This document shows positions 61,652 to 61,789 of a stretch of DNA of 61,789 bases, piece by piece (the stretch's first letter is position 1; every line of letters begins with the position of its first letter). The notes under the pieces are model-generated. The model searched no databases. It had not been told where the DNA came from and saw nothing but the letters and a program-made list of their open reading frames with translations. The stretch lies in assembly GCA_036675425.1 (NCBI GenBank), contig JAKFFB010000055.1, forward strand, positions 1 to 61,789, given 5' to 3'. The position numbers and the translations under genes were made by a program. The DNA is from SCTD01 sp036675425 (GTDB lineage Bacteria > Actinomycetota > Actinomycetes > Mycobacteriales > SCTD01).

Positions 61652-61789
61652 AGGCGCGGGCGGCGCGGCTCGCCCGCAGCCCGACCGCCCCGCCGACGAT
61701 GGCCGTGGCCGGCGCCGTCGACCTGGCGCCGCTGCGCGCGGCCGGCTGGTCGCTGCGCGGGGTGCTGAGCACCGACCCCTACCTCGACC
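61642..61789 (+). CDS. Unrecognised gene, 3' end outside the window
   Basis: A frame open from ATG 61642, inside palindrome B, to the window end. A more likely start is ATG 61699, since residues from there (VAGAVDLAPLRAAGWSLRGV) look like a folded N-terminus. No family is recognised from the ~30 visible residues. The usual genes after whiA (gap, pgk, tpiA) are not what begins here. Confidence 0.35.
   Translation, partial: MTQEARAARLARSPTAPPTMAVAGAVDLAPLRAAGWSLRGVLSTDPYLD

Overview
The window is GC-rich chromosomal DNA from an actinomycete. The evidence is the phosphatidylinositol-mannoside genes (PI-phosphate synthase, PIM acyltransferase, pimA), whiA, an SsgA-like protein, frequent GTG starts, and -10 boxes placed 6-7 bases before start codons (leaderless mRNAs). 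Gene order matches the conserved actinobacterial core: pdxS-pdxT-yebC-ruvCAB-yajC-apt-rel-hisS-aspS, then rpsA-coaE-uvrB, then uvrA, then uvrC-rapZ-yvcK-whiA. The genus cannot be fixed from sequence alone. I see no rRNA, tRNA, CRISPR array, transposase or prophage.

Region by region. 1-1838: end of a sugar-type ABC importer operon. 1840-4223 (minus): an EF-G-like GTPase and a small unknown gene. 4397-7642: tight PIM lipid operon ending in a LemA-like membrane protein. 7707-11086: DUF3048 lipoprotein, PLP synthase (pdxST) and yebC. 11210-17570: receiver-like protein, ruvCAB, yajC, apt and the ppGpp synthetase/hydrolase; secD and secF, usual between yajC and apt, are absent. 17659-22420: anchored cyclophilin, metallo-hydrolase, hisS, aspS. 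22417-30262 (minus): WS/DGAT-type acyltransferase, then an RbsABC-like operon that also carries an 810-residue heptad-repeat surface protein. 30419-36123: methyltransferase, rpsA, a DUF559/AbiEi-type protein bracketed by inverted repeats, coaE and an anchored TIM-barrel-like protein. 36158-42433: uvrB and a glycosyltransferase-methyltransferase-alpha/alpha-toroid-thioesterase-methyltransferase group of unknown product. 42473-43659: terC behind a yybP-ykoY (Mn2+) riboswitch. 43717-49533: LPxTG-type beta-helix surface protein, small proteins, a metallo-hydrolase, a subtilase and a DinB-like protein. 49613-61590: uvrA, a diiron-protein/MerR divergent pair, a secreted S15 hydrolase, an SsgA-like protein and uvrC-rapZ-yvcK-whiA.

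The least explained material is (i) long intergenic palindromes: one family present twice (4311-4363, 61600-61651), a 71-base hairpin at 17582-17652, and inverted repeats around the DUF559 gene; (ii) the heptad-repeat stalk protein coupled to a sugar transporter; (iii) the glycosyltransferase/toroid/methyltransferase group; and (iv) the missing secDF. The best supported regulatory element is the Mn2+ riboswitch, whose 3' strand can pair perfectly with the terC Shine-Dalgarno sequence.
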